A stretch of 24,620 nucleotides of DNA from Oscillospiraceae bacterium (GTDB lineage: Bacteria; Bacillota_A; Clostridia; Oscillospirales; Oscillospiraceae). Positions 22,584-24,620 of this stretch are shown here, in pieces. Location of the stretch: positions 1-24,620 of the forward strand of contig JAGBEM010000080.1 of the NCBI GenBank assembly GCA_017936985.1, given 5' to 3'. The translations under genes were made by a program, and so were the position numbers. Position 1 is the first letter of the stretch, and every line of letters starts with the position of its first letter. The notes beneath the pieces were generated by a model that did no database searches, was not told where the DNA came from, and worked only from the letters and a program-made list of their open reading frames with translations.

Positions 22584-24620
22584 TTAGATGCTCTTCTTCT
22601 TCATCACGAGAGCGGTAACGCCCATAGCAGAAACGAGCAGAGCGGCGATTGCAACGGAAACAACGGAGTTGTCGCCGGTAGCAGCGGGCTCGTCAGCATA
22701 CAGGTGAGAGGGGAAGGAGGTAGCAGCGAAGCTCAGCTTGCTGCCGGAGAAGGTCTTGTACTCTTTGTAGGTGCCAATGTAGTAGGGCTCAGCAGCCTTG
22801 TCGCCAACGACCAGGTCAGTGGTGAAGGTCTTGTACTCGGAGTTCCAGGTGTAGACTGCAGAGGGAGTAGCAGCCAGACGCAGGTTGACATAGCCGGTGT
22901 CGGTGACATAGATGTCAACGTAGGTCTTGGTGGTGCCGTCCATGAAGTACAGGTAGTAACCGCCGGTAGCAGCCTCAACGATCACGTCCACAGCCTCGGA
23001 GTACTTGTCGGTGGTATCCAGGTAATAGCCCTTGGAGTCCAGCTTGCCGTTGAAGTACAGGTAGGACTTGAGGTTTTCCTGATACATACCGAGCTTGAAG
23101 GAAGAGCCGACCTTGGGATCCTTCACGCCGGTGTCGATAACAGGCTTGGTTGCTTCGGGAGCCTTGTAGTTGGGATCGGTAGCGCCGCAGGAGCACTTGC
23201 CCTCGGTGAAGGTGTGAGCAGCTTCGCCCTTCTTCAGACCGCAGGTGCACTCTTCCCAGTGCTTTGCATCGGAGGTCTTCTTGGTGAAGGTGTGATCAGC
23301 CTCGCCCTTCTTCTCGTGGCACTTTTCGCACTCTTCCCAGTGCTTGGTGTCGGAGGTCTTTTCCTTCCAGCTGTGGGTGCAGGCTACGTTGGTGCCGCAA
23401 GCGTCACACTTCTGGTCGTTGTTGGCATCTGCGTGAGCGGTCTCGGTAGTCTTGTAGCCGCAGATGGAGCAGGTCTGATAGTGACCGGTTTCGCCGGTGG
23501 TGGCATCACCCAGGGTGTGGGTGTGATCAGCAGCGGCATACAGATGAGAGGGGAAGGAAGTTGCGGCATAGCTCAGCTTGCTGGAGCTGAGGGTATTGAA
23601 GTCATTGTATGAGCCGACATAATGCTCGGTAGCTTCGGTATAGCCCTCGGTCATAACGGTGACAAAGGTGTCATGCTCTTCGTTCCAAGTCCAGGTGCAG
23701 GTGGGCTCGGTGACCAGAGTAGCATTGTAATACCACTTTTCCTTGGACTCGTTATAAGTGGGAACAACATCAATGTAGGTCTTAACGTTTTCGACTACGA
23801 CAAAGAAACGCCAGCCGCCCTCGACGGTTTCCACAAACACATCAGCGGCTTCTGCTGCATTTTCGGTGGTAGCCAGATAGCTGCCGCTCTGCACGCCGGT
23901 GATGTACAGGAACTTGTCCAGGGTACCCTGGTACAGGCCCAGCTTGTAGGTCTTGCCCACAGCGGGCTCAGCAACATGGTCAATGAAGCCGCAGGAGCAA
24001 ACGCCGTTGGTGAAGGTGTGGTTCACCTTGTCGCCAACGATGGAACCGCACTCACAAACACTCCAGTGCTGCTTGGCATCACGTGCGGTGGTGTGGGTCT
24101 TGCCCTCATGGTCGCAGGGAGCAGCACCGCCGTTACGGGGGTTGGGAGCGGCAGTGGTGAAGTCTGCTTTGTTGTCGTTGGTGTCAACACCGTCGGTCTT
24201 ACGAACAACAGCAGTAGTGTTGCTGGCCTGAGGAGCGGCAGAGCCTTCGTATTCGTTAGCACCACCTGCACCGAGGAAGTCAACAACATCGGCGTCTGTA
24301 GCTCCAGTGATAGTGTCAGAGTTCTTTACAAGGGCAATTTTAAACTCCTTTGCGCCCATGCTGAGGGTGCCGACAGCGTCGGGAGTAGGCAGATCCTTGG
24401 TGCCACCGTTACCTGCAGCCATCTGCACAAGGTAATAGCCGTTAGCAGCGATCTTAGCACCGCTTGCAAAAGTAAAAGTGTTTTGAGAGCTGAAGGTGCC
24501 TGTCTTGCTGGTATACTGAAGCGTATAGCCAGCCAAGCTAATCTCGCTGTTGGTGGGGTTATACAACTCGACGAAGTCGCACTTGTACTCTGCGCCGCTG
24601 TTGCCGCCGCCGCCATAGAC
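22584..24620 (-). CDS. large surface protein with lamin-tail domain, Cys/His repeats and C-terminal anchor (partial)
   Basis: The 5' end lies outside the window; 678 residues are visible. The frame is open through base 24620, so the TTG at 24566 is internal, not a start. Visible residues 1 to about 160 are a lamin-tail domain (YGGGGNSGAEYKCDFVELYNPT, ISLAGYTLQY, ANGYYLVQM), which often accompanies secreted nucleases or adhesins. Then: Cys/His block 1 (about 168-216), module A (221-362), Cys/His block 2 (367-480) and module B (504-641). The end is ATGDNS (T648, G649), a hydrophobic helix (about 651-673) and KKK. This resembles a cell-wall sorting signal but lacks the Pro of LPxTG, so the anchor may be simple membrane insertion. 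No catalytic motif is in the visible part. Located outside the cell. Confidence 0.83.
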   Translation of the reverse strand, partial: VYGGGGNSGAEYKCDFVELYNPTNSEISLAGYTLQYTSKTGTFSSQNTFTFASGAKIAANGYYLVQMAAGNGGTKDLPTPDAVGTLSMGAKEFKIALVKNSDTITGATDADVVDFLGAGGANEYEGSAAPQASNTTAVVRKTDGVDTNDNKADFTTAAPNPRNGGAAPCDHEGKTHTTARDAKQHWSVCECGSIVGDKVNHTFTNGVCSCGFIDHVAEPAVGKTYKLGLYQGTLDKFLYITGVQSGSYLATTENAAEAADVFVETVEGGWRFFVVVENVKTYIDVVPTYNESKEKWYYNATLVTEPTCTWTWNEEHDTFVTVMTEGYTEATEHYVGSYNDFNTLSSSKLSYAATSFPSHLYAAADHTHTLGDATTGETGHYQTCSICGYKTTETAHADANNDQKCDACGTNVACTHSWKEKTSDTKHWEECEKCHEKKGEADHTFTKKTSDAKHWEECTCGLKKGEAAHTFTEGKCSCGATDPNYKAPEATKPVIDTGVKDPKVGSSFKLGMYQENLKSYLYFNGKLDSKGYYLDTTDKYSEAVDVIVEAATGGYYLYFMDGTTKTYVDIYVTDTGYVNLRLAATPSAVYTWNSEYKTFTTDLVVGDKAAEPYYIGTYKEYKTFSGSKLSFAATSFPSHLYADEPAATGDNSVVSVAIAALLVSAMGVTALVMKKKSI
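22698..23111 (-). other. copy B of the shared surface module
   Basis: Visible residues 504-641. Opens VGSSFKLGMYQENLKSYLYFNG and closes SGSKLSFAATSFPSHLY. It contains GGYYLYFMDGTTKTYVDIY and SAVYTWNSEYKTFTT. Copy A is its closest relative; the closing segments are recognisably similar even at the DNA level. Confidence 0.65.
23181..23522 (-). repeat. Cys/His-rich repeat block 2 with ~81-bp tandem repeat
   Basis: Repeats of the pattern HW-E-E-C-x(1,2)-C...KKGEA-x-H-T-F-T, with CxC or CxxC pairs. One unit of 27 residues recurs with an 81-bp period: CTCTTCCCAGTGCTT begins at both 23250 and 23331 on the plus strand. Similar HWxxCxxCG repeats occur in many clostridial surface proteins. Metal binding is plausible from the Cys/His spacing but not shown. 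Confidence 0.65.
23535..23960 (-). other. copy A of the shared surface module
   Basis: Visible residues 221-362. Opens VGKTYKLGLYQGTLDKFLYITG, contains ADVFVETVEGGWRFFVVVENVKTYIDV-type strands and TCTWTWNEEHDTFVT, and closes SSSKLSYAATSFPSHLY. It lies between the two Cys/His blocks. Confidence 0.65.
23973..24119 (-). repeat. Cys/His-rich repeat block 1
   Basis: Visible residues 168-216. One unit: C-DHEGKTH, QHWSVCECG, NHTFTNGVCSCG. It has the same pattern as block 2, placed between the lamin-tail domain and module A. Confidence 0.55.

Overview
The window looks like chromosomal DNA from a gut-type Clostridia (Oscillospirales/Ruminococcaceae-like) bacterium. This is an inference from several signs: moderate-to-high GC, strong AGGAGG-type ribosome binding sites, textbook TTGACA/TATAAT promoters with 17-bp spacers, lipobox lipoproteins, a TGD-plus-hydrophobic-tail surface protein, Cys/His-rich surface repeats, and a carbohydrate ABC importer typical of these Gram-positives. 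No rRNA, tRNA, CRISPR array, transposase or phage gene was seen.

Left part (1-8127), metabolism. A CofE-like (coenzyme F420-0:glutamate ligase family) protein of unknown role is followed by a MITE-like inverted repeat. Next come an aldo/keto reductase with a C-terminal iron-sulfur domain, the serine biosynthesis pair serC-serA, a GPH-type sugar:cation symporter, and an O-acetylhomoserine sulfhydrylase (metY). Each unit has its own promoter and hairpin terminator, and most are convergent or divergent singletons.

Middle (8128-13975), a second repeat element and nucleotide/nucleic-acid turnover. A hairpin-rich intergenic element (8229-8544) made of two inverted, related modules precedes a two-gene minus-strand operon of a standalone 5'-3' exonuclease and a nitroreductase. 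Divergent from it is a tight plus-strand operon: HD-domain dNTP triphosphohydrolase, two paralogous DHH phosphoesterases (NrnA-like) and SurE nucleotidase. Two of its junctions are 4-nt ATGA overlaps, and together the products could degrade dNTPs, short RNA/pAp and nucleoside monophosphates.

Right part (13976-24620), an envelope and uptake locus entirely on the minus strand. In transcription order it holds: a large surface protein with a lamin-tail domain (5' end beyond the window) and its terminator; an RDD-family membrane protein; a CUT1/Ugp-like ABC importer (ATPase, two permeases, binding lipoprotein); a lipoprotein with an intact staphylococcal-nuclease-like active site plus OB-fold-like domains; and a lipoprotein with an Ig-like domain and several beta-rich modules. 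An unnamed module of about 135 residues occurs twice in the lamin-tail protein and once in the last lipoprotein, linking the two ends of this locus.

The most interesting reading is that the right part encodes a surface system that binds and cuts extracellular nucleic acid (or another polymer) and imports a product through a dedicated ABC transporter. That is a hypothesis: the nuclease, transporter and shared modules are visible, but the substrate is not.
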